A DNA stretch of 64,000 nt from positions 558,001 through 622,000 of the forward strand of contig JANATG010000005.1 of NCBI GenBank assembly GCA_029449235.1. Direction: 5' to 3'. The position numbers and the translations under genes were made by a program. Each line of letters begins with the position of its first letter. Position 1 is the first letter of the stretch. The DNA is from Linnemannia schmuckeri. Lineage: Eukaryota; Mortierellomycota; Mortierellomycetes; Mortierellales; Mortierellaceae. The notes beneath the pieces are model-generated. The model did no database searches, was not told the DNA's origin, and saw only the letters and a program-made list of their open reading frames with translations. Positions 21,129 through 33,265 of this stretch are shown in pieces.

Positions 21129-22457
21129 TTAGGGAATAGTTTCTCATATTGGTTTGTAGTGATAAAGAGCGTACAAAGAAAAAGAAAAGAAAAAAAAAAT
21201 ACAAGGTTATGATACCATTTGACGAGCGGACCCAGGTGCTCCAATGAACGGCGCTTTGATTTGGGTTTGGAACGTGGTCGCTTCTCAAAGGAGGGACAGA
21301 AATGATAAACGAAAAGGGGGCAGAAATGGAAACCCATGGAACGATTGTTGTGGATGAATAATCCGTGCGATAAGGTATGTGTGAAAGAAGCGCATGTGTC
21401 GGGAGTGCTATTCGTGCCCAAGAACCCTTTTTCTCTCACAAATGATGATGTGTTTAATTGTTTTTTGTGGTTCTGTCTAGTATGAATAGCCCAGGGATTG
21501 ATTTGGCCTGGGTGCTTTTGATTGCATCCCTCTTTCTTGTCATTCATGTATCTTTTCGCCCAACACAAGTGCAGGAAGACGATTTGGTCGCACAAGCAAC
21601 GGCTCTTTTTTACCCTGCTGAGTGTTGTCTCTCATCACTTTCGCTTCTCATGCACTAATCCCTGCTGCACTTACACACACACCTTGCACACGGCGACAGA
21701 GGAGACACATACGGCGTACTGAATGATGTGTGACGATGATGATGGTGTGTCGGACTTTTCGTTGATGAGCGGTCGCTACGTGTATTGATGGGCTTTTTTT
21801 GTTCCCTTTCCCACTCTCGGGGATAGAGAGCGATGATTGGTCGGTTTCATCTTGCCTGGGATGGATGCCAGCGCATTCATTCATCTTCAGGGCAACAAGG
21901 GGCAAGAGAGAGCAAATGGATCGATCACTTCGCAGTCCAGCCGTACTTGATTCTTTGCACGGGTGTAGTACGTAATTTCCATCGTCGGTGTCCACTCGAC
22001 CCTTTTTTTGCTTTTTTTTTTTTTTTTTTTTTTTTTTTACATTTTTCTTTCTTTTTCTGTTCTCTTCTTCTTTCTTGTTTTTGTTCTTGTTCTTGCTCTT
22101 TATCCCTTCTTCCACTCGTCGACACGCAAGAAAAGGATCTCCCCACCAACCTACCACCAACCAACACCGCACTGAACACCACATCTGAAGGTATATTCAT
22201 CGGCATCGATACCAACAGCAACGAAATAATGGAATACATCTCTGCTCATCACAACCACAACGATGGGGAGGAGGCGTAAAGGCAGAGAGACACAGGACAC
22301 ACACGCTGGAGGAAATCTGATCACCAACCTCAATAAATACTCATCTCTCATCTCCTTTCCTTTCCTTCCTCGAAAATAGAACTCTCGTCTTTGACACCTT
22401 TTCCACCTTGCCCGTTTCCTTGAACCGGATCCGACACTTAGACACATATAACATATC
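21129..22457. other. Intergenic region between anillin-like and SERCA genes
   Basis: About 1.3 kb without a recognised gene. It contains a 27-bp poly(T) run (22012-22038) and, from there to the SERCA start, a CT-rich + strand typical of leaders in this window. Confidence 0.55.
22012..22038. repeat. Poly(T) tract, 27 bp
   Basis: Uninterrupted T run about 420 bp upstream of the SERCA start codon. Such tracts often exclude nucleosomes in fungal promoters; that role here is inference. Confidence 0.85.
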
Positions 22458-25400
22458 ATGAACGACTCATTTACCAGATCACCCAAGGTGATCCTGGACC
22501 ACTTCAAAGTTGACGCCAATAAGGGTCTCAACGACAACCAGGTCGCCGCCGGTCTGGAGCAATATGGCAAAAACGGTACGTTATATAAGACTGGAAGGAG
22601 AACGCAATAGAAGGACCAAAGTATGGTTATCTGTATGCGTGAATATGAGGCTTCTTTATTTTGGCACAGACACTGGGATGAGGATAGAGAGGACAAAGTC
22701 GCGATGAAAATAGTTGTCTTGTTGTGAGTGGGTTTAGTCATCATCTTGCAGTCTTGGAATTGAAGACGATGAACATCTCTTCTCTTTGTCCCGCTCGAGC
22801 GAGATGAACTCGTTTTCTTTTCCCATCTGCGCCCTTTTTTTTTTTTGGTCCTCGCTGGTTCTTTTGGGTTCGGACTTTTCTTTATCCACTCCATTGTGTT
22901 GTGTGTGATGTGGGATGAAGGCGTTGACAGGAATATCGATTGACAATGGCTGACTGACTCTCCTCTTCCTCTTCTCTCTCTTTATATACATCTTCTCTCC
23001 TCCTGTTGGTTGTAACTCGTGCCTCTTCTTGCTGCTCCTGCTCTGTCCGATCTAATATGTGTGCGATCGATACGATGTGCCTGAAAATTATTAAATTTTC
23101 ATCATCTCTTTGTGATTCTTATCGTTTGCATGGCCGACTCACTCGTTTACTTTCATGGACAACAACAACTTACTACGCCTCGGCTGTTTCTTTGTTGTTT
23201 TATGATCGATCTCTCGGATCATACACTGGACCATCAACAACGATTCGATTCTTTTTGAAACGAAACAAAACAGAGCTCCCCGAGGATGAACCCACACCTC
23301 TCTGGGAGATGATTCTCGAGCAATTCAAGGATCAGCTCGTAATCATCCTTCTTGTCGCCGCCGCCGTCTCGTTTGTCCTCGCTATTTTGGAGGAGGACGA
23401 CTCGGGCACTGCCTTTGTCGAACCCATTGTTATTCTCTTGATCTTGATCGCCAACGCCGCCGTCGGTGTTATCCAGGAATCCAACGCTGAGAAGGCCATT
23501 GAGGTAATGCTTTGTCTGTGTATTTTTGTTATTTTTGTTGTTTTGCAGTTGTTGTTGCTGTTGTGGTCGAAATGTATTGGATGGGCCTTTTTTTGGTTCT
23601 TTCTGTTCTCTGTCTCCGCAAAAGAAGAAAGGCGATAGTCCCTGACATCCCTCCTGCCTGCCTTCCTGCCTTCCTGCCTTCCTGCCTTCCTCCCTTTCAC
23701 TCTTCTACCCCCTCCCCCTGCTTCCTTATCCTCCGCTCAAACATTTCTTGTGTGTTTCGTGTGTCAACCAAACAATTAAAAAATAGGCCCTGAAGGAATA
23801 TTCGCCCCATGAGGCCAAGGTCCTCCGCAATGGGTCGATGACCAAGGTTTACGCTACCGAGATTGTTCCCGGCGATATTATCGAGGTTGCTGTCGGTGAC
23901 AAGATCCCGGCAGATTGCCGTGTTCTCGAGATCCCCTCCTCCAACTTCCGCGTCGATCAGGCCCTCTTGACCGGCGAGTCCGTCTCTGTCAACAAGGTCA
24001 CCGACATCGTTGCCGACCACCGCGCCGTCAAGCAGGATCAGATCAACATGCTCTTCTCAGGAACCACTGTCGTCCTCGGAAAGGCAAAGGCCATCGTCGT
24101 CCAGACTGGATCCGAAACCGCCATTGGTGCTATCCACAAGTCCATTACTTCTCAGGAGACCGAAAAGACCCCTCTCAAGCGCAAGCTCGACGACTTTGGT
24201 GACAGCCTCGCCAAGGTCATCTCTGTCATCTGTATCCTCGTCTGGTTGGTCAACATTCGTCACTTCAACGATCCCTCCCATCAGGGCTGGCTCAAGGGTG
24301 CCATCTACTACTTCAAGATCGCCGTCGCTTTGGCCGTCGCTGCCATCCCTGAAGGTCTCTCTGTTGTCATTACCACCTGCCTTGCTCTCGGAACCAAGAA
24401 GATGGCCAAAAAGAACGCCATCGTCCGCTCCCTGCCCTCGGTCGAGACCCTCGGCTGTACCAGTGTTATTTGCTCCGACAAGACCGGTACCTTGACCACC
24501 AACCAGATGAGCGTCGCCCGTGTCTTGGTCATCGACAACAGCGCCGGAAAGGTTGCCGAATATCAGGTTCAGGGATCCAGCTTCAGCCCCATTGGCGACA
24601 TTTTGAACGCCGACGGCAAGATCATCTCCTCCCTCTCGACTGTCTCCCAGACCTTGAACGACCTCGCCCAGATCTGCTCCATCTGCAACAACTCGAGCAT
24701 CGCCTACAACTCAGAGAACGACACCTATATCAACGTTGGAGAGCCTACCGAGGCCGCCTTGAAGGTCTTGGTCGAGAAGATGGGAACTGATGATGCCGCC
24801 ACCAACGTCTGCTTGGATAACCTTTCTGCCTCGAAGCGTGTCGATGCCTGCAACCAGTATTACACAGAGCGCGTTAAGAAATTGGCTACCCTCGATTTCT
24901 CTCGTGACCGCAAGTCGATGAGTGTTTTGGTTGCCAAGACTGCCTCTGACCGCCGTACCCGCTCTGGTGCCACCGGTGCCACTTCTGCCTCTCTTCTTGT
25001 CAAGGGTGCCCCCGAGTCCATCTTGGAGCGCTGCACCTCTGTTCGTCTGTCTGCTGCCGGTGAGGTTGTCCCCTTGACCGCTGCTATCCGTGCCACCATT
25101 TTGGAGCGTGTTTTGGATTATGGTGAGGGCCAGGCCCTCCGCTGCCTCGGTCTCGCCGTTGTCGAGAACAAGTCCCCCAACCTGTCTGACTACAACCTCA
25201 AGGAGCCTGAGAACTTTCACTTATACGAGAAGGACATGACCTTTATCGGTCTTGTTGCCATGTTGGACCCCCCTCGCCCCGAGGTTGCTGCTGCCATTGC
25301 CAAGTGCAAGACTGCTGGTATCCGCGTCATTGTCATTACTGGAGATAACAAGAACACTGCCGAGTCGATCTGCCGCAAGATTGGCGTCTTTTCCAAGCAC

Positions 25401-26571
25401 GAGGATCTTACTGGAAAGAGTTACACTGGACGCGAGTTTGACGATTTGAGCGAGAAAGAGCAGCGTTTGGCTGTTGCCCGTGCCTCACTCTTCTCCCGTA
25501 CCGAGCCCACCCACAAGAGCAAATTGGTCGATCTTTTGCAGTCCATGGGCGAAGTTGTTGCTATGACTGGTGACGGTGTCAACGATGCCCCCGCTCTCAA
25601 GAAGGCTGATATTGGTATTGCTATGGGATCCGGAACTGACGTTGCCAAGTTGGCCGCCGACATGGTTCTTGCTGACGACAACTTTGCCAGTATCGAGGCC
25701 GCCGTCGAGGAGGGTCGCTCGATTTACAACAACACCAAGCAGTTCATCCGTTACTTGATCAGTTCCAACATTGGTGAGGTCGTCTCGATCTTCTTGACCG
25801 TCCTCCTTGGTATGCCCGAGGCCTTGATTCCAGTTCAGCTCCTCTGGGTCAACTTGGTCACCGATGGTCTCCCTGCTACCGCTCTTGGCTTCAATCCTCC
25901 CGATAACGAGATTATGCGTCAGCCTCCTCGCAACTCGCGCGAACCCCTTGTCGGTGGCTGGTTGTTCTTCCGTTACATGGTCATCGGTACCTACGTCGGA
26001 GCTGCTACCGTCTTTGGTTATGCTTGGTGGTTCATGTTCTACTCTCAGGGCCCTCAGATCAGCTTCTACCAGTTATCTCACTTCCACCAGTGCAGCGCCC
26101 TCTTCCCCGAGATTGGATGCCAGATGTTCACTGACTTTATGTCCAAGAAGGCTACCACCATGTCACTCTCGATCTTGGTCACCATTGAGATGTTCAACGC
26201 CATTAACTCTCTTTCTGAGAACGAGTCCTTGTTGACCCTCCCCCTCTGGAACAACATATACCTCGTTGTCAGCATCATCCTCTCCATGGCCCTTCACTTT
26301 ATGATTCTCTACGTTCCTTTCTTCTCCGTAAGTTTGTTTGCCTTTTCTTTCGCATTTCGTTCTTTGCTATTCTTGTTTATTTACTTGACTAACATATCCT
26401 ATTTACTTAATTCAATTTATGTAGAACTTATTCATGATTCTTCCTTTGAACGTCGAGGAGTGGAAGGCTGTTGTCTACATTTCGCTTCCCGTCATTTTCA
26501 TTGATGAGCTCCTCAAGTTTATTAGTAGGACCTTCATCTCTCCTGCCGCCAAGAAGATTAAGCAGGACTAG
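22458..26571 (+). CDS. SERCA-type Ca2+-transporting P-type ATPase, four exons
   Basis: Exons 22458-22575, 23274-23503, 23787-26327 and 26425-26571 join in frame to 1011 residues, the usual SERCA length (about 1000). The pump moves Ca2+ from cytosol into the ER using ATP. Visible motifs: TGES (178-181) of the actuator domain, AAIPEGL in M4 (Ca2+-binding E305), SDKTGT with phosphorylated D347, KGAPESIL for nucleotide binding, MLDPPRPEV, TGDGVNDAPALKKADIGIAM in the hinge, SNIGEVVSIF in M5, and QLLWVNLVTDGLPATALGF in M6, which carry the Asn/Glu/Thr/Asp ligands of both Ca2+ sites. This marks the SERCA (P2A) group rather than Golgi PMR1 (single site) or plasma-membrane PMCA. The C-terminus KKIKQD fits a KxKxx ER-retrieval signal. 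The first intron is long (698 bp), but family alignment runs across it without a gap. Confidence 0.95.
23655..23695. repeat. CCTGCCTT short tandem repeat in a SERCA intron
   Basis: Four to five units of CTTCCTGC within intron 2 of the SERCA gene. It forms a pyrimidine-rich stretch, but the real 3' splice site is 90 bp further on. Confidence 0.75.
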
Positions 26572-27083
26572 ACGCCCTTCACATATATACCACGGTTGCG
26601 GAAGGAATTTCAAGGAAAGACAGGAGCTGAGCTAGATATAGTTTGATGACCTTTTCTAGACGCAAAGTTTTTGTCCCGCTAGTCATCAATCGACATCCTG
26701 TGAGGTGTTCATCTTTTTCTCTTTCTTTTCCTTTCACCATGGACGATGGAGCCTGAGGCTTATTTTCTTTTTCTCTTTCTTTTCACCTAGTAGAAAACCT
26801 TTTAATTCCAAAACTAGTTTATCATTATTTGTCCATTCGTTTGTTTTTGCTATTTTCCATAAAAAATTTTGTCGTTTCATTCAGTTTTGATGAGCCGGTT
26901 GAACATGAAACTTGTGAGTTGTGAGTGAGTGAGTGAGAGTATTTTGAATTTCCACGCGACATGGCATCCAGAGAGCGCGGCAGAACAGACGAGAGGGTGA
27001 GCGGGAAAGGAAGAAGCAAGCCATCGCATCGTAACGATTTTTTTTTGCTGTAGCAAGGCTGGCTACTCCTGGCTCTTTTTGAA

Positions 27084-27086
<3 letters not shown>

Positions 27087-27116
<30 letters not shown>
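27087..27116. repeat. Poly(A) tract, 30 bp
   Basis: Uninterrupted A run in the SERCA downstream region. Confidence 0.85.
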
Positions 27117-27118
<2 letters not shown>

Positions 27119-27182
27119 AGGGAGGCATCGTTATGAGTGATGCCAGACTTTTGGCTGATGTGAGCGAGCACTCATTAGGTTG

Positions 27183-27234
27183 CTGAGGCTCATTTGGCGT
27201 AACGTTGTCTGAGGCTCATTTGGCGTAACGTTGT
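27183..27234. repeat. Perfect 26-bp tandem duplication
   Basis: Two identical adjacent 26-bp units beginning CTGAGGCTCATTTGGCGTAA and ending CGTTGT; no mismatches. A further TGCTGAG follows the second unit. Confidence 0.9.
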
Positions 27235-29403
27235 TGCTGAGTATAGCGTACTCGTGAAGAGGTATCAAAAAGCGCGAGGATTAACGCGAATGGAGGTACT
27301 CATGGCGACTGCTTGATTTATTGAAGACTTGACCAATCAGTTCGTATGAGGTGATGAATGTCCGTGCTCCGCCACACGTCTCTTGTTTGCCTTTTTTTTT
27401 TCATCCGGCAGAGGTAAGAGATACATTGAAGGACGAGTGGGAGGGTAATAGGGTGGGAGGAAGCAAATAGAAAAAGAGAACAGCATTTCGGGATGAATAG
27501 TGTTAATGTATCTCGCTGCATCGGTCGTTCGTGTGTTCGTTCGTAATGTCCGGAGACTCACGGCCCTTGTGTCCGGAAAATGCTCACCCTCCATCCTGTG
27601 CCTTTTTCGCTGCTGTTGTTTGCTGCTGTTCAAATCCCCAGCTCTCTTTGTCTCTGTCTATACTTTTTTCGCTTTTTGTTTGTTAGCTCCCTCGCAAATG
27701 AACTGAAAAGCATTCGTTCCCCTCCCTTGACTTGGGTTTCCTTGCATCTTTGAACCAAGGAGAATGAAAATCAAAAAGGCAAATCCAAACAGCAAACAAA
27801 AAAGAGAAGAACGTCGCTCTCTTCCTTCTCATCCCCCTTCTTTCTTCTTTTCTTGATATTTTTTTCTTTCTCCTCGTTCTTCTTATCTCAGCTGTACCCG
27901 TCCTTTTGTCTGTCCAAAGCCGGAGAAGTAGTTGTGGTAGGAAGAGGTGGAGGAGATGGTGGAGGAGTAAGTTGAAAAGGGAAAACAAAGGGAACAACAA
28001 CAAAAAGGGTCGCTCGTTTTTCACAGACGGAAAGACACAGTGGTGATCATAGCAACAACAATACGCGATAATTCGTCCTTCCTTGGCACCCTTTCATCGT
28101 TATCCTTGTCTGGTTCCCTTCGTTTTAATTTGTGTGCGTGTGTGTGTGTGTGTTCATCACTTACTCTGTTTGTCTCGCTTTATGCGACATTGACCTTTAC
28201 CTAGTTTTCTTTTTTCCTTGCACTATCTTTTATGTTGGATTGCCACTTTCTCTTCTTTCTTTCCTTTCCACTCTCTTTTCTTTTTTGCTTTCCCGCCTCT
28301 GCACACTCTTTGGATACCATTTGTCCCCCTCTCTCCACCCTGCGTGCATCTTGAGTTGCAGCCTCAACCTTGTGTTTCTCAGAGAAAAGGTTTGTTGGAT
28401 AATCCTCCTCCTCATCTAGTCGAACCACCACCATCACCGCCCCTTTCGTCTCTCCTCCGTACTACCACTGCCACCATCTACTTCACTAAGTCGACATCTC
28501 ACCATCACCACAGCTTAACCCCATCACATAAGCGCAAACCCAAGCAAAAGAGCCTCACTCTATGAAGGTGCACCACATATGATATTTTTCCTTGCGCTCA
28601 AAACCACATCATCCTTTCTCTTCAACATCATATGAGAACAGACAATCATAATCCACTCCCTTCTCTTCCTTCACCTACTCCCATTTGCAGCTACTTCTGC
28701 TGTTATCGCATCTACTACAGTTCATTCACTACTGCACCCTCCCCAGGAATCACCAACCCGGACATCTTCAGGATAGATGGACAGAGAGAAAAAAAAGAGG
28801 GGTGCAGCATCACAAGCAAGGAAAGCATGGATAAGGCATAAGACCCTTTTTTGCGGTTCCTCCTTCGCCCAAAGCAGAAAACAAAAACGCCCCGACTCCA
28901 CCTCTCAACGCTCTCCTTCCCGCCTTTACTTTGAGTGTTCAACCTTTGGACGATCTCATTAACCTTTTCTTCTACTTTTTCAACCTCTCCTTTTTTTTTC
29001 TTCTTCCCTCTTCACCTTCCTTTTCCTCCACAACAACTTTAACTTTTCTTGTCTTTTCTCAATTCTCTCTGTATATCACCCTCTCCTCGTTGACACAATT
29101 TGCCTGTCTTTCATCGACAATATTTCCTAGGGGAGTTAAGCACAACAACGCTACAAAACAGCAACCATTGAATTTGAACCTGAGGGACTTCGTTTGTTTA
29201 CCTCTCTTCAATACATACAGACCAGAAGCGAGCCAGAACAGACACACACACACATTCAACTCTCATAACACATCATCCAGCGCCAATCCAACAAACAGCA
29301 GACTTCTACCTCCTTCTTTTTCTCCATCTCCATCTCCACATACAATCCAGAGATAGCCGACAACAAGCACAACCACAACGCACAACCGCAGAAACAGACA
29401 AAG

Positions 29404-31191
29404 ATGCTGCAGTCCATGACGATTTCGGCACCAATTCCTGTGCCGGGCACACAGCAACAACCCACAACACCCTCACTCGGTTCAACAACAAGCACGACCA
29501 TCATTCACATCAACAACAACAGTGGCGACTTGCATAAAATTAACAGTAACAGCAGCGCTCGGATCACTACCACCATCGGCACATCTTCATCCATGGGCGT
29601 CGGCAGCAACAATCATCTGAGTAGCAGCAGCAGTAACGGGAGTTCTTCCAACTATAACAGAGATGGCAGCAAGGACGGCAATGGCAAGGACATTGGGCCA
29701 GGACTGCGTCGATTCCCGAGTATCGGCAACACCAAGAAGCTGCACCTCGAGAACTCGACCCTCCGTTCGAAAATCACAGAACTCGAACGATACCTCCAAG
29801 GCCTCAAAGAAGAACTCATCCTAGCCCATCGACAGATTCATTCTAAGAACTTGGAGGCCAAGATCTCACAGGAACGTAAAGCGGTCGAGATACATGAGTT
29901 GGGGCAGCATATCCAGCGGTGTGAGTTTGATCTGTTGGCAAAGACGGCCGAGTGTGAGGCGTTGCAGAATAAGTTGCAGTACCAGACCAAGGAGCAGGTT
30001 TCCAAGTTGAGGCATATTAATATGTTGGAGACGGAGATTATGGACTACCGACGGATGTCAATCATGAGCGGGCATGGGCCTTCGTCGACGACGGGAACAG
30101 GACCCTGGACGGTTGGATCAGGAGGGATGGTGGCGAGAGGGGGGAGTGTGTTATTCAGGAATAGCAGGAACTCTTCTGATTTGACGGAGAGTGTTCGATC
30201 GTCAGCGGTTCTGCAGGATAGTACGGCGGCGGTTGAGGAGGCGACGGCTGCTCTGCAGGCTCAGATCAAGCAGCTCAAAGACGAGCACTGGAAAAAGGAT
30301 GAGCAGATCCAGGAGCTGTCGGAAAAGATCCAGTTCTTGACCGATAGTATCTCCCAGCTTGAGAAGGCCGCCTCTGCCTCCGCTGTTAAGAAGGAGGAGA
30401 AGGAGAAGGAGATGGAGATGGAGATGGAGAAGGATAAGGGCGCAAAGGCGACAACAAAAAAGGACAACATCGTCTTGGAATCCACCTCGAATGCTAGCTT
30501 CAGCACCGCCGCCACCGGAGGCGGAGGAGCCATCAGTAGTGGTGCCTCTCACTCTTCCTCGTCTATCTCGATTATCAACAGTGTCGGATACGATCTCTCG
30601 GTCGAGCACCCCAAACTTCTCTCGCGTTACCAGGCCCTCCGTGTTCAGCATGCTCAAGCCTCGGAGTATCTTGACCAGCTCGAATCTGAGAATCAGGACC
30701 TGAAGGTTCAGCTCCTTGATGTCTCCGAAAGTGTTGTTAGTGAGTCTCTGGATGTTACCACACCAACCGTCGAGAACCCCAAGCCCATCCCCACCTTCCC
30801 CGTATCGTCGCCTGCTGCCAAGGAGGAGGAGGAGGTCAAGGAGGTCGAAGAAGCCACCACACCAACCGTCACCGATGCCGCCAAAGCAGCCCCCACCACA
30901 GCAGCGATCGCGCCTTCCATCTCCCGCAACTCCTTCCACCACCCAGCCGCCTCAAACCTGACCCCCCTAGACACTGTTGCCGCCAATGCCAACATCGAGT
31001 CAACCTCTGAGCCCGCCGCCGCCTCTGCATCCTCCAGCAATGAAGGATCGTCCCCGACCTCAGCAGCATCTTCCAGCTCACCATCGACCGTCGTTTCAGC
31101 CCCCGCCTTGACCCGCAAGTCCTCCCTCCGCTACTCTCGTGATGGACAGGTCTCGCCTGTCCTCAACGCTGCTGCTACCAACGCTCCTTGA
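29404..31191 (+). CDS. Uncharacterised coiled-coil protein
   Basis: Single-exon frame of 595 residues, not recognised as a named family. The first 100 residues are disordered (Thr, Ser, Asn). Strong heptad-type coiled coils are seen at about 110-217 (for example LRSKITELERYLQGLKEEL), 270-325 (AALQAQIKQLKDEHWKKDEQ) and 403-445 (LSRYQALRVQHAQASEYLDQ). A highly charged Lys/Glu/Met stretch lies at 328-350, and the C-terminal 140 residues are Ala/Pro/Thr/Ser-rich, ending with TRKSSLRYSRDGQVSP, which contains basophilic-kinase-like R/K-x-S sites. No signal peptide or membrane segment is visible. The architecture suggests a cytoplasmic scaffold or cytoskeletal partner, which is inference only. It has a long CT-rich leader. 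Confidence 0.65.
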   Translation: MLQSMTISAPIPVPGTQQQPTTPSLGSTTSTTIIHINNNSGDLHKINSNSSARITTTIGTSSSMGVGSNNHLSSSSSNGSSSNYNRDGSKDGNGKDIGPGLRRFPSIGNTKKLHLENSTLRSKITELERYLQGLKEELILAHRQIHSKNLEAKISQERKAVEIHELGQHIQRCEFDLLAKTAECEALQNKLQYQTKEQVSKLRHINMLETEIMDYRRMSIMSGHGPSSTTGTGPWTVGSGGMVARGGSVLFRNSRNSSDLTESVRSSAVLQDSTAAVEEATAALQAQIKQLKDEHWKKDEQIQELSEKIQFLTDSISQLEKAASASAVKKEEKEKEMEMEMEKDKGAKATTKKDNIVLESTSNASFSTAATGGGGAISSGASHSSSSISIINSVGYDLSVEHPKLLSRYQALRVQHAQASEYLDQLESENQDLKVQLLDVSESVVSESLDVTTPTVENPKPIPTFPVSSPAAKEEEEVKEVEEATTPTVTDAAKAAPTTAAIAPSISRNSFHHPAASNLTPLDTVAANANIESTSEPAAASASSSNEGSSPTSAASSSSPSTVVSAPALTRKSSLRYSRDGQVSPVLNAAATNAP

Positions 31192-33265
31192 AGTGATCTA
31201 TTTACCGAGTGACAATATAGTAAAAAGCATTCGCACTTACATGTGGAATATCATTCTTGTCTCCTTTTCTTTCCATTTTTTTTCTTTCCCTCTTTTTTTT
31301 TTATTTTTTTTTTTACAGCAAAATTTTCCGAAGACTAATTTTTCTACGAACCCTTCCCCACCCCACGCCCCAGCAACCCAATACACAGCAAGCAAACTTG
31401 CAAAGCAAACCAGATTTTAGTAAACCATTTTCATAGCTTCCCAAATAAAGTAGTCCTAGCCAAGGAACCCTGATACTGACTGCTTTGCTGATCATTTTTC
31501 TGTTTCTTTTTGGGCATTCATAAATAAGATTATTTGTAAAAAAAAAAAGAAGTACATAATCTGAGCTATGGATCCCACATTTACGATTTGTTCGCTGCAC
31601 GACTTGTAAATGCCACGCCATTTGTTACAATGTAGGTCAAGATATCATTTATTGTTTGGAAACTGTGTCAAATTCAATCCGGGGGTACCTGGTACGTGTT
31701 GTCGCGTGCTGGAGGATTGTCGATGGAACCTCTGTCCACGAAATTAAAAAAAGGAAAAAAAAAAAATCGGTCAGCGTTCTGGATAGAAAAGTCCAAAAAA
31801 AAAAAGACCAGGACCAGGAGGGAGAGGAACCTTGAGGTACCTCTTTCTGCTTTCTCTTCAACCTCCCTTTCCTGCGGATCATCATCCATCTCGTGTGGAT
31901 AATTCCTGTTGTCATGATGAACAAGGTCTCGGATGCGGGAACCTTGTACTGAGGAATTCATAGATCCAAACTACTAGTTTTCGTGAATTTTTTTTTTTTG
32001 GTTTTGACGTATCCTGCTACAGATGTTGCAGATTCGGTCGAGAAGTGAGAACCGTCATTGACCTGGTAGGGATTTTTAGCTGCAGATAGGTAAAGTATTG
32101 GCAATGTCAAGGCCGATGCGCTCATGTTTTCTACGTTGAGTGTTTAAAAAAACCACGTCTAAGAGAACACATTTGATTGCGAAAGATTGTATATAAATGA
32201 ACAGCGACGGTGAGGTTGTTGTTCAGCCCCGTCTTTATTTTGAAGAATGAAGATAATCTGAATTGACAGCAGCGTAGGATATGACGAGGGAAGGGGGAGA
32301 CAGAGGAGCAGCCAGTTTTTGACACCATTCTTATCGTGAATGGAAAGAAGAGGATAAGATAGACGACGAAAATTGAAGAAAAGATAAGAGAGAAAAATAG
32401 GGGTATGCATGGGCTGAAATACACCCTTGTGAGTTAGTTTATTAGACTCATGATTGACAATGATGTCGAGCAGGCGACCCATACTCTGATCTCATTTCGA
32501 GTTTCTCCAAATAATGAAAAGACCAGAAAAGCGATATTGTCAATGGATTGAGAGAATGCGTGATGGTGTTGTCGATGTCGAGAGAGAATGTGTATTTTGT
32601 GTCGTGGGAGCTGAAGTCTGTGACAAGAAAGTGGAGCGATAAGGTCATGACAAGGACAATCAAGCTCAGCTGGGCGAAGCAGAAATGAGCGAAGTTCGTA
32701 GTTTGCACGTCAGGGAGATGTAAGTTAAGGGGACTAGAATGAAAAAAGGAGCGCGATAGCAACAGAGCATCCTATCTTGATGGCACCAATGGCAAACAAC
32801 AAGGAGAATCGGTTACCGGGTCATGAAGAAAGGGTGGGGCCACCACTATGAGCCCGAGTTCTCTCTTTTTTGTCATGTCTGTCTCTCCACAGGATGATTA
32901 CATTTGTTCGTCAAAAGAGGCCTGCTTTTTGTTAGCCTGTTTCCACTTTTTTTTTCTTTTACCAACCAGAGGAGTTGTGTTAGTACAATTTTTTTTAGCG
33001 TCCCTTGTTGACGTTGCATGAACGCATATATAATTCTTGTTCATCCAATTTCAAACGGTTCGTCTTCATTAAACATAAAAGGATCGCCCATTTTTATCTT
33101 TTGGGGGCCTTGTGACGCGCAAATCAAAATGCAATGCGTTTTTGGCTCCTTTGTAACCCTCTCTTTGCTTCTTTCTTTGTTTCCTCAACCACGCAATCAC
33201 TTATTCCTTTCTTTCTTCCTTTCTTTCTTTCTCATCTTTCCTTCGCCACTCTACCTCTCTCCCTC
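31192..33265. other. Intergenic region, no gene seen
   Basis: 2.1 kb of AT-rich DNA with several poly(A)/(T) runs of 9-14 bp. No frame with convincing composition or splice structure was found. From about 33160 the + strand becomes CT-rich ahead of the zinc-module gene. Confidence 0.5.
33027..33033 (+). promoter_or_regulatory. Possible TATA element of the first zinc-module gene
   Basis: TATATAA lies about 235 bp upstream of the chosen start, a spacing similar to that of the GT2 TATA box. AT-rich surroundings make chance occurrence possible. Confidence 0.3.

Larger units (their letters stand above)
26572..29403. other. Intergenic region between SERCA and coiled-coil genes
   Basis: 2.8 kb with no recognised gene. 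It holds the SERCA 3' region, a 30-bp poly(A) run (27087-27116), a perfect 26-bp tandem duplication, and a CT/CA-rich + strand from about 28100 to 29400 that looks like the promoter and long leader of the downstream gene. Confidence 0.55.

Noticed and set aside
21648..22279. Frames of 148-178 codons with Lys-rich or Phe-rich runs
   Set aside because: They are driven by the poly(T) run and CT-rich leader upstream of SERCA; no domain or splice support.
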